Part shown: positions 7,532-17,958 of the stretch, in pieces
How the letters are laid out: each line of letters opens with the position of its first letter
Position numbering within the stretch: the first letter of the stretch is position 1
Source of the DNA: Micromonospora endophytica
GTDB lineage: Bacteria > Actinomycetota > Actinomycetes > Mycobacteriales > Micromonosporaceae
Reading direction: 5' to 3'
NCBI RefSeq assembly: GCF_003236305.1
Contig: NZ_POTX01000020.1
Span: 1 to 44,346 of the forward strand
Length of the DNA: 44,346 nucleotides
Made by a program: the position numbers and the translations under genes
The notes under the pieces: model-generated
Databases searched by the model: none
Told to the model about the DNA's origin: nothing
What the model saw: the letters and a program-made list of their open reading frames with translations, nothing else

Positions 7532-10063
7532 GTGACCTCCGGCAGGGCCGGTCCTTCCCTCGACCGACCCGCCAGCCGCGCTACCCCGGTCATGCTCCAC
7601 CTGCTCACCGCCGCCGTGGTCGGCACCGCGCTCGTCGCCGCCGTGGTGGGGATGAGCATGCCGGTACGGCTGCCGGCCGACGACCCGCTCGGTGGGGTCC
7701 TCCGGTTCGGCATCGCGATCACCGTGTTCGCCCTGTCTCAGCTGGCCCGGTTGCGGTTCCGGGCGGCAGCCGGGGTGATCAACATAACCTGGGCCGAAGC
7801 CGCCCTCATCATCTGCCTCCACCTCGTTCCACCGGGTTGGCTGCCGGCGGCCGCGCTGATCGGCGTCACACTGGCCTGGACAGTGCTGTCGATGGTGGAC
7901 GACGGCAGGGCCACCTGGGACGTCGTACGGATCGCCGGCACGCAGACCGCCGCCGTGGCCCTCGCCGTGTCGGTGGCCACCGCACTGGGCCAGCCGTGGC
8001 TGGCCGCGCCGACGCCGGCGCTGGTGCTCGCGGTCACCGCCGGTGCCGTCACGCACCTGCTCGCCAGTACCTGGTTGGGCGGAGTCATGCTGGCGCTGCG
8101 GCACGGCATGCCGATCGGGCGCCCGCTGCTCGCGGCGCTGCGCGGCAAGGTGTTGATGTTCGTCGGCAACGTGGTGGCCGGTGTGCTCGTGGTCGCGCTC
8201 ATCGAGATCGACCCGCGCTGGCTGTTGCTGCTGCCCGCCCCGCTGTGGCTGCTTCAGCAGACCTACCGGCAGCGGCTGCGCGACGACCGTGAGCGGCGTA
8301 CCTGGCGGTTGTTCGCCGAGGCGACGGCGGCGCTCAACCAGCTCGACGAGCGTGGGGTGGCCGCCGCGGGTGTCACAGGTGCCCTGGCGCTGTTCGAGGC
8401 GGAGACCGTCGACGTGGAGGTGACGCGCGGCGACGGGCGGTGGCGCCGTTACCGGGGCGACCCGGGCGGTCAGGTGGTCGATCGGGAGATCGGGCCACCG
8501 GGCAACGGCGACCCCCGGCCGGAGGAGTTGGTCCGCGACCTCTCCGTGGGCGAGAGCCGGGTCGGGCGGTTGCGGGTTCGGTTCCCCGGCACGGGTCCGC
8601 CCAGCGACCGGGAACGGGACGTCTTCGCCGCCTTCGCCGACGCCCTGGCCGCCGCGCTGGACGACGCGGCGACGCACCGGGAGCTGCGGTTGGTGACCGC
8701 GCGCTCGTCGTACGAGGCGGTCCACGACTCGCTCACCGGCCTGGCCAACCGGGCGGCCATGCTCAGCCGGGGTGACCAGGCGCTACGGCAGTTGGCCCAC
8801 GGCCAACCGGTCGCGCTGCTGCTGCTCGACGTGGACCAGTTCAAAGAGGTGAACGACACCCTGGGGCATGCGGCCGGCGACCAACTGTTGCGGCTGACCG
8901 CCAGCCGGCTCGACACGCTCACCCGTTCCGGTGATCTGTTGGCCCGGCTCGGTGGTGACGAGTTCGCGCTGCTGTTGACCTCGGTCCCGGTGGTCGCGGA
9001 CCGGGCCGCCCCGATGGCGTACGCGCTGCGGCAGGCCCGGGACATCGCCGAGCGGCTGGCCGCGCCGGCCGAGGTGGCCGGGGTACGGATGTGCATCGAG
9101 GTCTCCGTCGGCGTGGTGGTCGCGGCGGCCGGCACCGCCGATCTGACCGAGCTGCTGCGCCGGGCCGACGTGGCCATGTACCAGGCCAAGGCGAGTGGCG
9201 GCAGTGTCGCCGCGTACGACAGCGCCCGGGACGCGGCAAGCACCGACCAGTTGGCGCTGCTCGCCGAGTTGCGTGAGGCGTTGCAGGTCGACGACCAACT
9301 GGTGCTGGTGTTGCAGCCGGCCGTCGACCTGACCACCGGTGCGCCGACCGGCGTGGAGGCGTTGATCCGCTGGCGGCACCCGCGGCGGGGGCTGCTCGGG
9401 CCGGCCGACTTCATCCGGCCGATCGAGAACAGCGATCAGCTCGGCGCCTTCACCCGGTACGTGCTGGACAAGGCGCTCGCGGTCGCCGCCGGTTGGGCCC
9501 GGGAAGGGCTGGACATCCCCATCTCGGTGAACCTCTCCGCCCGCAGCCTGCTGGATCACCGCCTGCCCGGCGAGATCGCCGAGGCGCTGCGCCGGCACCA
9601 GGTGCCGGCCGACCGGCTGGTGCTGGAGATCACCGAGACCGTGGTGATGAGTGAGCTGGAGGTCATCGACCAGGTGCTCCTCGCGTTGCGGTCGATGGGC
9701 GTGCAGCTGGCGGTGGACGACTTCGGCACCGGCTTCTCGTCGCTGGCCTTCCTCACCCGGATCACCGTGGACGAGTTGAAGGTGGACAGGTCCTTCGTAC
9801 TCCAGATGGGGGACTCGCGGGAGGCGGCGGCGATCGTGCGTTACACCGTGGGGATGGCCCACGAGCTGGGGCTACGGGTGGTGGCCGAGGGCGTGGAGAC
9901 CGCCGCGCAACGCTCGGCTCTGGCCGAGCTGGGCTGCACCTCAGCCCAGGGCTACCACTTCTACAAGCCGATACCGGCCGACAAGATCTCCGCTGTCCTC
10001 AACGCCCTCTCCCGCGAGACCCCCAACAACGTCCGCTCGCTACGCGCCGACGACGCCTCCTAG
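7532..10063 (+). CDS. Membrane-bound GGDEF-EAL protein (cyclic di-GMP synthesis and hydrolysis)
   Basis: This 843-residue bifunctional-type c-di-GMP protein begins with several hydrophobic helices (about residues 10-245), followed by a cytosolic linker with a GAF-like look. The GGDEF domain has the motif intact at 474-478 (RLGGDEF) and an inhibitory RxxD site (RSGD) exactly five residues before it. The EAL domain begins with EALIRW (Glu609) and keeps the residues expected of an active phosphodiesterase: [35 protein letters not shown] and QGYHFYKP. Both activities may be present. GTG 7532 is supported by GGAGGGGG three bases upstream. The sensory input of the membrane region is unknown. Confidence 0.94.
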   Translation: MTSGRAGPSLDRPASRATPVMLHLLTAAVVGTALVAAVVGMSMPVRLPADDPLGGVLRFGIAITVFALSQLARLRFRAAAGVINITWAEAALIICLHLVPPGWLPAAALIGVTLAWTVLSMVDDGRATWDVVRIAGTQTAAVALAVSVATALGQPWLAAPTPALVLAVTAGAVTHLLASTWLGGVMLALRHGMPIGRPLLAALRGKVLMFVGNVVAGVLVVALIEIDPRWLLLLPAPLWLLQQTYRQRLRDDRERRTWRLFAEATAALNQLDERGVAAAGVTGALALFEAETVDVEVTRGDGRWRRYRGDPGGQVVDREIGPPGNGDPRPEELVRDLSVGESRVGRLRVRFPGTGPPSDRERDVFAAFADALAAALDDAATHRELRLVTARSSYEAVHDSLTGLANRAAMLSRGDQALRQLAHGQPVALLLLDVDQFKEVNDTLGHAAGDQLLRLTASRLDTLTRSGDLLARLGGDEFALLLTSVPVVADRAAPMAYALRQARDIAERLAAPAEVAGVRMCIEVSVGVVVAAAGTADLTELLRRADVAMYQAKASGGSVAAYDSARDAASTDQLALLAELREALQVDDQLVLVLQPAVDLTTGAPTGVEALIRWRHPRRGLLGPADFIRPIENSDQLGAFTRYVLDKALAVAAGWAREGLDIPISVNLSARSLLDHRLPGEIAEALRRHQVPADRLVLEITETVVMSELEVIDQVLLALRSMGVQLAVDDFGTGFSSLAFLTRITVDELKVDRSFVLQMGDSREAAAIVRYTVGMAHELGLRVVAEGVETAAQRSALAELGCTSAQGYHFYKPIPADKISAVLNALSRETPNNVRSLRADDAS

Positions 10064-10077
10064 CCACCGACACTCCT

Positions 10078-10095
10078 CCGGCGGTCGACCGCCGG
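10078..10095. promoter_or_regulatory. Perfect 18-bp palindrome upstream of the DUF255 gene
   Basis: CCGGCGGTCGACCGCCGG is fully symmetric. It lies 15 bases past the GGDEF-EAL stop and covers the position of a -35 for the TATGGT box at 10102. It could be an operator or a terminator hairpin. Confidence 0.4.
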
Positions 10096-10101
10096 GCTGG
10101 A

Positions 10102-10107
10102 TATGGT
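10102..10107 (+). promoter_or_regulatory. Putative -10 box of a leaderless promoter for the DUF255 gene
   Basis: TATGGT is followed by six bases and then GTG 10114. No Shine-Dalgarno sequence is present. Confidence 0.45.
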
Positions 10108-10113
10108 CGTCGG

Positions 10114-12153
<2,040 letters not shown>

Positions 12154-12159
12154 GCCGGA

Positions 12160-12183
12160 TCCGCCGGAGGTCGCCCCGGCGGA
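12160..12183 (+). terminator. Short hairpin between the DUF255 gene and purK
   Basis: TCCGCCGG (12160-12167) and CCGGCGGA (12176-12183) form an 8-bp stem seven bases after the stop. It is a weak terminator candidate lying just upstream of the purK promoter. Confidence 0.4.
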
Positions 12184-12189
12184 CCCCGC

Positions 12190-12195
12190 TAGGCT
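12190..12195 (+). promoter_or_regulatory. Putative -10 box for purK
   Basis: TAGGCT lies nine bases before the purK ATG at 12205, which fits a leaderless or nearly leaderless transcript. Confidence 0.4.
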
Positions 12196-12204
12196 GGCGC
12201 CGCT

Positions 12205-13389
12205 ATGGATTCCCGTACCGGTCTGCCGGTGGTCGGCATGGTGGGCGGCGGCCAGTTGGCCCGGATGACCCACCAGGCCGCGATCTCCCTCGGCCAGTCG
12301 CTGCGTGTGCTCGCGCTCACCCCGGACGACGGGGCGGCCCTGGTCGCCGCCGACGTCCAGTACGGCGACCACACCGATCTTGCCGCCCTGCGTACCTTCG
12401 CCAAGGGATGTGACGTGGTCACCTTCGACCACGAGCATGTCCCGACCGAGCACATCCGTGCGCTCACCGGTGAGGGGGTGAAGCTCTTCCCGCCGGCCGA
12501 CGCGCTGCTGCACGCCCAGGACAAGCAGGTGATGCGGGAGCGGCTCGGCACGCTCGGCGCACCCAACCCGGCGTGGCGTCCCGTCGCCTCCCCGGCCGAC
12601 CTGGTGGCGTTCGGCGACGAGGTCGGCTGGCCGGTGATGCTCAAGGCGGCCCGCGGCGGGTACGACGGCCGGGGTGTCTGGCCGGTGACCGACGCCGCAG
12701 CCGCCACCGACCTGGCGGCGACCCTGCTCGCCGGTGGCACGAAACTCATCGTCGAGAAGCGGGTGGCGCTGCGCCGGGAACTCGCCGTGCAGGTGGCCCG
12801 TTCGCCCTTCGGCCAGGTCGCCGTCTATCCCGTGGTGGAGACGGTGCAGCAGGACGGGATCTGCGTCGAGGTGCTGGCACCCGCTCCCGACCTGCCGGAG
12901 GAGTTGGCGGTCGCCGCCCAGCAGCTCGCCATCGACCTGGCCACCGCCCTCGGGGTGGTGGGGCTGCTCGCGGTGGAGCTGTTCGAGGTGGCCGACCCGA
13001 CCGCGCCCGGCGGCAGCCGCATCGTGGTCAACGAACTGGCGATGCGTCCACACAACTCCGGGCACTGGACCATCGAAGGCTCCCGCACCTCACAGTTCGA
13101 GCAGCACCTGCGGGCGGTGCTCGACTACCCGATGGGCGACACCTCGCTCACCGCGCCGGTGGTGGTGATGGCGAACGTGCTCGGCGGTGAGCCCGGTGGC
13201 ATGCCTGTCGACGAGCGGCTGCACCACCTCTTCGCCGCCGAACCCACCGCCCGGGTGCACCTGTACGGCAAGCAGGTACGCCCCGGCCGCAAGATCGGGC
13301 ACGTCACGGTGCTCGGTGCCGACCTGGCCGACGTACGCGCCCGCGCCGCCCGGGCCGCCCGCTGGCTCTGGGACGGCACCGGTGACTGA
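12205..13389 (+). CDS. purK: N5-carboxyaminoimidazole ribonucleotide synthase
   Basis: PurK uses ATP and bicarbonate to carboxylate AIR to N5-CAIR in purine synthesis. The 394-residue ATP-grasp protein starts with a glycine-rich strand ([18 protein letters not shown]), has the family [11 protein letters not shown] segment, the ATP-grasp core [13 protein letters not shown], and a C-terminal [18 protein letters not shown] segment. Length is normal. purE follows on the same strand 55 bases downstream, so the two steps are encoded together. Confidence 0.96.
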   Translation: MDSRTGLPVVGMVGGGQLARMTHQAAISLGQSLRVLALTPDDGAALVAADVQYGDHTDLAALRTFAKGCDVVTFDHEHVPTEHIRALTGEGVKLFPPADALLHAQDKQVMRERLGTLGAPNPAWRPVASPADLVAFGDEVGWPVMLKAARGGYDGRGVWPVTDAAAATDLAATLLAGGTKLIVEKRVALRRELAVQVARSPFGQVAVYPVVETVQQDGICVEVLAPAPDLPEELAVAAQQLAIDLATALGVVGLLAVELFEVADPTAPGGSRIVVNELAMRPHNSGHWTIEGSRTSQFEQHLRAVLDYPMGDTSLTAPVVVMANVLGGEPGGMPVDERLHHLFAAEPTARVHLYGKQVRPGRKIGHVTVLGADLADVRARAARAARWLWDGTGD

Positions 13390-13444
13390 CCGTCAGGCGT
13401 CGAGACTCGTGGACCCGGCCGTTGCGAACGAAGGGGAGATCGGT

Positions 13445-13933
13445 GTGAGCACCGTTGGCATCATCATGGGCAGCGACTCGGACTGGCCGACCATGAAGGC
13501 CGCCGCCGAGGTGCTGACCGAGTTCGAGGTGCCGTACGAGGTCGAGGTGGTCTCGGCACACCGCACCCCGGTCAAGATGATCGACTACGGCCGGGCCGCC
13601 GCTGGGCGGGGCCTCAAGGTGATCATTGCGGGCGCGGGCGGTGCCGCCGCGCTGCCCGGCATGGTCGCCTCGGTCACCCCGCTACCGGTGATCGGCGTGC
13701 CGGTGCCGCTGAAGCACCTCGACGGCATGGATTCGCTGCTCTCCATCGTGCAGATGCCGGCGGGCGTGCCGGTGGCCACCGTGTCGATCGGCAACGCCCG
13801 CAACGCCGGGCTGCTCGCCGTCCGGATCCTGGGCGTGTCGGACCCGGCCCTGCTCGACCGGATGTCCGCCTACCAGGCCGACCTCGAACAACTGGTAGCC
13901 GAAAAAGACGCCGCCCTCCGCGCCTCACTGTAA
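13445..13933 (+). CDS. purE: N5-carboxyaminoimidazole ribonucleotide mutase
   Basis: PurE class I converts N5-CAIR to CAIR. The 162-residue product carries [15 protein letters not shown] and the [15 protein letters not shown] loop with the later [19 protein letters not shown] segment. GTG 13445 is chosen because AAGGGGAGA (13431-13439) lies about six bases upstream. An in-frame GTG at 13382 overlaps the purK stop but would add 21 non-conserved residues. A dispersed repeat starts 12 bases after the stop. Confidence 0.96.
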   Translation: MSTVGIIMGSDSDWPTMKAAAEVLTEFEVPYEVEVVSAHRTPVKMIDYGRAAAGRGLKVIIAGAGGAAALPGMVASVTPLPVIGVPVPLKHLDGMDSLLSIVQMPAGVPVATVSIGNARNAGLLAVRILGVSDPALLDRMSAYQADLEQLVAEKDAALRASL

Positions 13934-13944
13934 GCAGGGTTTGT

Positions 13945-13998
13945 AAGGAGGGGCCCCCTGTTAACGCCTCAGGTAGAGGAAGGGCCCCCTATTAACAC
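13945..13998. repeat. Dispersed paired repeat, copy A (GGGGCCCCCTGTTAAC type)
   Basis: Two imperfect direct copies of a ~21-base unit begin at 13945 and 13976, 31 bp apart. Each contains GGGCCCCCT followed by a RTTAAC end. The same structure with the same 31-bp period recurs at 28335-28388. Both copies lie between convergent genes, immediately after a plus-strand stop codon. The self-complementary GGGGCCCC cores could fold or terminate transcription. I associate this kind of sequence with Micromonospora genomes from memory, unverified. Confidence 0.75.
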
Positions 13999-14015
13999 TT
14001 CTCCGCCCCACCGGC

Positions 14016-14954
14016 TCACGAGCCCCTGCGGTATCTGCCGGGGGCCGTCCCGTACTGCCGTTTGAAAGCGCTGGCGAAGGCGAACTCGGAGGCGTAGCCG
14101 ACTCGTCGCGCGATGGCGCTCAGCGGCGTATCGGATTGGCGCAGCAGCCGGGCGGCGGTGGTCATCCGCCACCAGGTCAAGTAGGTCAGTGGCGGCTGGC
14201 CGAGCAGCGTGCTGAAACGCCGGGCGAACGGTGCTCGGGACAGCCCCGCCTCGGCGGCGAGGGTCGCGACGGTCCACGGCCGGGCCGGGTCGCGGTGGAT
14301 GGCCTGCAGCGCCGCCGCGGTAGCCGGATCGTTGAGGGCCGCTGCCCAGCCGGTGCTGACGGTCCCTCGCTCGGGGTTCCGGTCGAGGCAGGTACGCAGG
14401 ATGTGCAGCAGCAGGGTGTCGAGCAGCGCCGGAATGATGGCGTCGGTACCGAGGCGGGGACGTTCCAGTTCGGTGGCGAGCAGGTGCACGGTGGCCCGTA
14501 GTTCGGGGTGCCGCCCGAGGTGGGCAGGGAGATGGATGACCTCGGGCAGGTCATTGAGCAGCGGATGGGCGTGGGCCGGATCGAGTTGGTACGCACCGCA
14601 CAGGGTGACCGTGACGGGGCTGTCGGTGTCGACGGAAGCGCCGACGATGTCGGCGGCGTAGCGCGGTAACCGCGGGTCGTTCGGGTCGCAGGCGGGCGCG
14701 GTGGCTGGGGTGGAGGGGTGGTCGGCAAGCGTGTGCCCCCGACCGTGAGGCCGGAACACGATGTCCCCGGCGGCGAGCGGCACCGGGCCGGTGTCCGGGG
14801 CGATGAGCCAGCACGGCCCCTGCAGGACTATCTGGAAACCGGCGGAGCCGGGTACGGGCGCGAACCGCTGCGCCCACGGGGCGTGCCACACGATCCGCGC
14901 GGAGCGCGGCTGTCCGGCCCGCATGAACGTGATCACGTCGCTGAGTACGTCCAC
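14016..14954 (-). CDS. AraC-family transcriptional regulator with cupin sensor domain
   Basis: This 312-residue regulator has an N-terminal cupin-type domain of the kind that binds small effectors (about residues 20-190, with GDIVFRPHGRGHTLAD). Its C-terminal AraC DNA-binding domain has two helix-turn-helix motifs (WTVATLAAEAGLSRAPFARRF and TPLSAIARRVGYASEFAFASAFKR). GTG 14954 is chosen because TACTCT lies six bases upstream and no earlier start gives a better N-terminus. It diverges from a quinone oxidoreductase gene across 90 bases holding an operator-like direct repeat, so it probably controls that gene. The effector is unknown; such pairs often respond to electrophiles or quinones, which is inference. 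Confidence 0.92.
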   Translation of the reverse strand: MDVLSDVITFMRAGQPRSARIVWHAPWAQRFAPVPGSAGFQIVLQGPCWLIAPDTGPVPLAAGDIVFRPHGRGHTLADHPSTPATAPACDPNDPRLPRYAADIVGASVDTDSPVTVTLCGAYQLDPAHAHPLLNDLPEVIHLPAHLGRHPELRATVHLLATELERPRLGTDAIIPALLDTLLLHILRTCLDRNPERGTVSTGWAAALNDPATAAALQAIHRDPARPWTVATLAAEAGLSRAPFARRFSTLLGQPPLTYLTWWRMTTAARLLRQSDTPLSAIARRVGYASEFAFASAFKRQYGTAPGRYRRGS

Positions 14955-14960
14955 TCGGTC

Positions 14961-14966
14961 AGAGTA
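14961..14966 (-). promoter_or_regulatory. Putative -10 box of a leaderless promoter for the AraC gene
   Basis: TACTCT on the minus strand is six bases from GTG 14954, with no ribosome binding site. Confidence 0.4.
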
Positions 14967-14987
14967 TCGCTGTGGAGACGAACACGT

Positions 14988-15016
14988 ATGGATCGAGGAC
15001 TCCAGAACATGGATCG
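14988..15016 (+). promoter_or_regulatory. Direct-repeat operator candidate for the AraC-type regulator
   Basis: ATGGATCG occurs at 14988-14995 and again at 15009-15016, 21 bp start to start (two helical turns), in the same orientation. AraC-family proteins typically bind such tandem half-sites. The proximal copy overlaps where the -35 of the TAGGTT box at 15033 would be, as for class II activation. Confidence 0.5.
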
Positions 15017-15032
15017 TCTTCGGCCATCGCCA

Positions 15033-15038
15033 TAGGTT
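15033..15038 (+). promoter_or_regulatory. Putative -10 box of a leaderless promoter for the quinone oxidoreductase
   Basis: TAGGTT is six bases from GTG 15045. Confidence 0.45.
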
Positions 15039-15044
15039 CGAGCT

Positions 15045-15968
15045 GTGCGAGCTATCCGAATTCACCAGTACGGTGCCGCCTCGGTCATCCAGGAGGAAGA
15101 CGTGTCGCGCCCGGTGCCGGGCCGCGGTGACGTACTGATCCAGGTCGCCGCGACCTCGTTCAACCCATCCGACGTCGGACTGCGCCGTGGGCTGCTGCGC
15201 TCCGTCGTCCCGCTGGATCTGCCGTACACCCTCGGCGGGGACGTCGCCGGCACGATCGTCGAAGTCGGCGACAGCGTGCACACCTTCGCCGTGGGCGACC
15301 GGGTCATCGGACGGCTCGACACGGGCGGTGCCGCGGCTGAGTACGTCACCGCCGCGGCCGACACCGTTGTCACGGCACCCACCGCTGTTTCCCTCCCGTA
15401 CGCTGCCGCCATCCCCATCGCCGGTGTCACCGCCTGGCAGGCGGTGTTTGAGCACGCGGGCGTCAAGGCTGGGCAACGGGTGCTGGTCAACGGGGCGGGC
15501 GGTGGTGTCGGCGGGTTCGCGGTCCAACTCGCCAAGCACGCCGGGGCGCACGTCATCGCCACGGCCAGCCGGCGCAGTGCCGACGTGGTCCGCCAGCTCG
15601 GAGCCGACAAGATCGTCGACTACCGCGTCACGCCCCTGGGGGAGGCGCTCGACGGCCCGGTCGACGTGATCCTCAACTTCGTGGTGGTCGGCGTGCGGCA
15701 GGCCGCGACACTGATGTCGCTGGTGCGGCCAGGTGGCATCGTCGTGTCCGCCACCGTCGCGTTGCAGGCGCCGACCGGATCGGCTGTGACGGCAGTACGT
15801 TTCGTGGCCCGCAACGACACCAGCCACCTCGCCGCCCTTGTCAAGCTCGTCGACGCCGGGGCTGTTCGGCTCGACATCGCCGCGTCACGTCCGCTCGCCG
15901 ACCTGGCCTCGGTGCACCGTGAGGCCGAGTCCGGTCACCTCCGGGGTAAGACGATCCTCGTTCCGTAA
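15045..15968 (+). CDS. Zinc-independent NADP-dependent quinone oxidoreductase (MDR superfamily)
   Basis: This 307-residue medium-chain dehydrogenase/reductase is of the QOR type, a family that reduces quinones or enones with NADPH. It has the N-terminal GroES-like domain (SFNPSDVGLRRGLL), the Rossmann loop NGAGGGVGGFAVQLAKHAG (about residues 149-167), and lacks the structural-zinc cysteine cluster of alcohol dehydrogenases. The sequence ends LRGKTILVP, typical of the family. It is divergent from the AraC-family regulator that probably controls it and is followed by a strong hairpin. The true substrate is not visible from sequence. Confidence 0.92.
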   Translation: MRAIRIHQYGAASVIQEEDVSRPVPGRGDVLIQVAATSFNPSDVGLRRGLLRSVVPLDLPYTLGGDVAGTIVEVGDSVHTFAVGDRVIGRLDTGGAAAEYVTAAADTVVTAPTAVSLPYAAAIPIAGVTAWQAVFEHAGVKAGQRVLVNGAGGGVGGFAVQLAKHAGAHVIATASRRSADVVRQLGADKIVDYRVTPLGEALDGPVDVILNFVVVGVRQAATLMSLVRPGGIVVSATVALQAPTGSAVTAVRFVARNDTSHLAALVKLVDAGAVRLDIAASRPLADLASVHREAESGHLRGKTILVP

Positions 15969-15979
15969 CTGAAACGGGT

Positions 15980-16012
15980 GCTGGCCGGCACCCTTTCCGG
16001 GTGCCGGCCAGC
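15980..16012. terminator. Strong bidirectional hairpin terminator
   Basis: GCTGGCCGGCACCC (15980-15993) and GGGTGCCGGCCAGC (15999-16012) pair perfectly with a five-base TTTCC loop. It lies between the convergent quinone oxidoreductase and the secreted lysozyme-like gene, 11 and 13 bases from their stops. Confidence 0.85.
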
Positions 16013-16025
16013 AGTTCACGCGTGG

Positions 16026-16616
16026 TCAGTTGTTCCAGTGCTGGGTGACTAGGTCGGCGGCCTGCTGTTCCCACTGGGCGTAGTGGTCGGGGTAGGCCGA
16101 GACCTGCACGGTCTGCGCGGCCTGGGTCAGTGGCATGTCCTGCCAGCCGTCGACCTGCTTCAAACCCTTCAGGAACGCGGTGGTGGAGTACTCGGGGTCG
16201 GTGATCTGCTCCACCGTGCCCCAGCCGCTGGACGGACGCTGCTGGAACAGGCCCTGCGAGTCGTGGTCGTTGCGGTCACCCAGGTGACCCAGGTTCTCCA
16301 GCTTCGACTCCTGCAACGCGGTGGCGATGGAGACGACCGCGGCGCGCTCGTCCATGCCGGCCTTCTTCGTGGCGGCGATGATCGCCTTGACGTTGGCGGT
16401 CTGCTCGGCGTCCAGATCGATACGCGACTGCTCGCCCTGCACACCATGCGGGACCAGCCTGCTGGTGTCCGGCTTGTCGGCCTGCACCGCCGCCACCGAC
16501 TTACCCGCGCCCAGCGCGGCACCATCGACCTGCGCGGCGACCGGACCGGCGAACATGCCACCGGCGAAAGCCAGACCAGCAACACCCAACACGCTCTTAC
16601 GCAGCATCGTGTTCAT
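16026..16616 (-). CDS. Secreted lysozyme-like (transglycosylase-type) small protein
   Basis: This 196-residue protein has a clear Sec signal peptide (MNTMLRKSV, hydrophobic core, then PVAAQ at about 25-29) and a C-terminal all-alpha domain. The segment ALQESKLENLGHLGDRNDHDSQGLFQQRPSSGWG is written here in parts: ALQESKL with Glu103 as possible catalytic acid, then DHDSQGLFQQRPS. This resembles lysozyme/SLT-like domains in actinobacterial secreted proteins, some carried in databases under unrelated names. Activity is not certain. ATG 16616 is supported by GGAG seven bases upstream and by the signal peptide. About 500 bases precede it before the DUF2550 gene. Confidence 0.8.
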   Translation of the reverse strand: MNTMLRKSVLGVAGLAFAGGMFAGPVAAQVDGAALGAGKSVAAVQADKPDTSRLVPHGVQGEQSRIDLDAEQTANVKAIIAATKKAGMDERAAVVSIATALQESKLENLGHLGDRNDHDSQGLFQQRPSSGWGTVEQITDPEYSTTAFLKGLKQVDGWQDMPLTQAAQTVQVSAYPDHYAQWEQQAADLVTQHWNN

Positions 16617-17116
16617 GACAAAGCTCCATTCGGGGGTTGGCGCACACGAACCCGACACGGGGGGGTCGGATCGCACACGCAAGCACCGTCCGGCGCTCAA
16701 AGAATCAGGGGAAGTCTCTCCGGCACGCGGGCCACGGGCCTCTTCACGCCGCCGGGACCATGTGTAACGACCACCGGCCCACCATCATTCCGGGCCGCAC
16801 CCGCTCACCTCGACGAGACGTCCTGCTGCGGTCGTTCAGAGATGTCCAACGCCCCCGACCCGCCCACCATTCCGCCCCCAGGATGCCGCCGGTCACCGGC
16901 CGATCCGACAGGCCAGCACAGCATCCGACAAACCTCGGAACCGCCTCCGGGGAAAACGGACAGCCGACACATCTGGGCAGACCTCACGCCCCACGGGGGT
17001 TGGCCCGCCGTGCCCGGCGGAGGGATCAAGCCTGACCGCCCGGAGCCGGGCACGGCGGGCCACACCCCTCAAGCGCGCCCAGCCACCCGAGCGGCGGTGG
17101 CGCACACAATCCGAGA
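16617..17116. other. 500-base non-coding region upstream of the secreted protein gene
   Basis: It holds the terminator at 17001-17062 and, presumably, the promoter and leader of the minus-strand gene at 16616. A small stem (CCGAC/GTCGG) lies about 40 bases before that start. I checked for the conserved blocks of the c-di-AMP (ydaO) riboswitch that precedes many actinobacterial wall hydrolases and did not find them. Short frames here do not look coding. Confidence 0.5.
17001..17062 (-). terminator. Long hairpin ending the atpC-DUF2550 transcript
   Basis: TGGCCCGCCGTGCCCGGC (17001-17018) and its exact complement (17045-17062) form an 18-bp stem around a 26-base loop, with four further G-C pairs outside a two-base bulge. 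It lies about 55 bases past the DUF2550 stop. Confidence 0.75.
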
Positions 17117-17572
17117 TCAGGCCGCTGGCCAGTCCTGCGACGCCAGACGCGGCGAGACCGCCCCCGGAGGGGCGGCCTCGAGCCAGGAGAGGAATCCGGT
17201 GACGGTGGAACGCGCCATGGCGATCTCGACCGGAGCATGTCGGCTGGTACAGCGGAGGATGATCCAGTCGGCCGGCATGGACATTCGCTCCTGCCCCTCG
17301 GGCAGTCGCCGTCGTTCCACGGTCAGCTTGTCTCGAGTCAACACCCGCTTGGGGCGTACCGCGAAACTGAACATCCGGTACCACCGGAGTTCATCGCCGA
17401 CGAACCGGCCGAAACCGGGTGACCAGCCCCGACCATCCAGCATCGTGGTGGTCCGGACGCTGAGCCGGATGATGCCCCCGCTACGTGTGACAACGGCCCG
17501 CCGGATGAAGAGGAACAGAATCGCGCCGAAGACCACGGCGAAGCCGATTCCGATCCCTTCGACGATCTCCAT
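17117..17572 (-). CDS. DUF2550 membrane-anchored protein downstream of atpC
   Basis: This 151-residue protein has one N-terminal membrane helix (about residues 7-25, IGIGFAVVFGAILFLFI), a basic stop-transfer segment, and a soluble domain with conserved-looking GRGWSPGFGRFVGDELRWYR and later WLEAAP. It begins 12 bases after the atpC stop and is thus co-transcribed with it. M. tuberculosis Rv1312 holds the same position after atpC, and the composition fits DUF2550. The function is unknown to me. Confidence 0.85.
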   Translation of the reverse strand: MEIVEGIGIGFAVVFGAILFLFIRRAVVTRSGGIIRLSVRTTTMLDGRGWSPGFGRFVGDELRWYRMFSFAVRPKRVLTRDKLTVERRRLPEGQERMSMPADWIILRCTSRHAPVEIAMARSTVTGFLSWLEAAPPGAVSPRLASQDWPAA

Positions 17573-17584
17573 CGGCGGGTCGGC

Positions 17585-17869
17585 TCAGTTGCCCTGGGCG
17601 GCGGAGGTCGGGTTCGCGCTCTCGGCCAGTACGGTGACGCCCCGGTCGCTCACCGAGAGGAAACCGCCGGCCACCTCGTACGCGACCTGCTCGCCACCGG
17701 GAAGCTTGATGCGCACCTGGCCGGGCTCGGCGAGTTGGCCGAGCAGAGGCGCGTGCCCGGGCAGCACACCCAGCTCACCCTCGGTCGTCCGGGCGGTGAC
17801 CATCTCGGCCTTGCCGGACCAGACCTTTTCCTCGACGGCCACGAGCTGGACGTTAAGCTGCTCTGCCAC
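17585..17869 (-). CDS. atpC: F1Fo ATP synthase epsilon subunit
   Basis: Epsilon is part of the central stalk and regulates ATPase activity. The 94-residue product covers the N-terminal beta-sandwich ([44 protein letters not shown]) but nearly lacks the C-terminal two-helix hairpin of the ~135-residue forms. This short type is common in actinobacteria. AAGGAGAC lies six bases before GTG 17869. Unusually, it is separated from atpD by an LCP-family gene and a hairpin, and it has its own -10 candidate at 17903-17908. Confidence 0.93.
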   Translation of the reverse strand: MAEQLNVQLVAVEEKVWSGKAEMVTARTTEGELGVLPGHAPLLGQLAEPGQVRIKLPGGEQVAYEVAGGFLSVSDRGVTVLAESANPTSAAQGN

Positions 17870-17902
17870 GCTGTCTCCTTGCTGAGGCGGCGGATTGGGA
17901 GA

Positions 17903-17908
17903 ATTCTA
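17903..17908 (-). promoter_or_regulatory. Putative -10 box for atpC
   Basis: TAGAAT on the minus strand lies about 33 bases upstream of the atpC GTG, giving a short leader that contains AAGGAGAC. The -35 is not clear. Confidence 0.45.
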
Positions 17909-17958
17909 GTCGCGACGCTGCCCTGCTCATCATGCGGGTGCCGAGACCTGCGCCACGA

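Noticed and set aside
16617..17000. c-di-AMP (ydaO) riboswitch upstream of the secreted lysozyme-like gene
   Set aside because: The conserved blocks of that riboswitch could not be found on the relevant strand.
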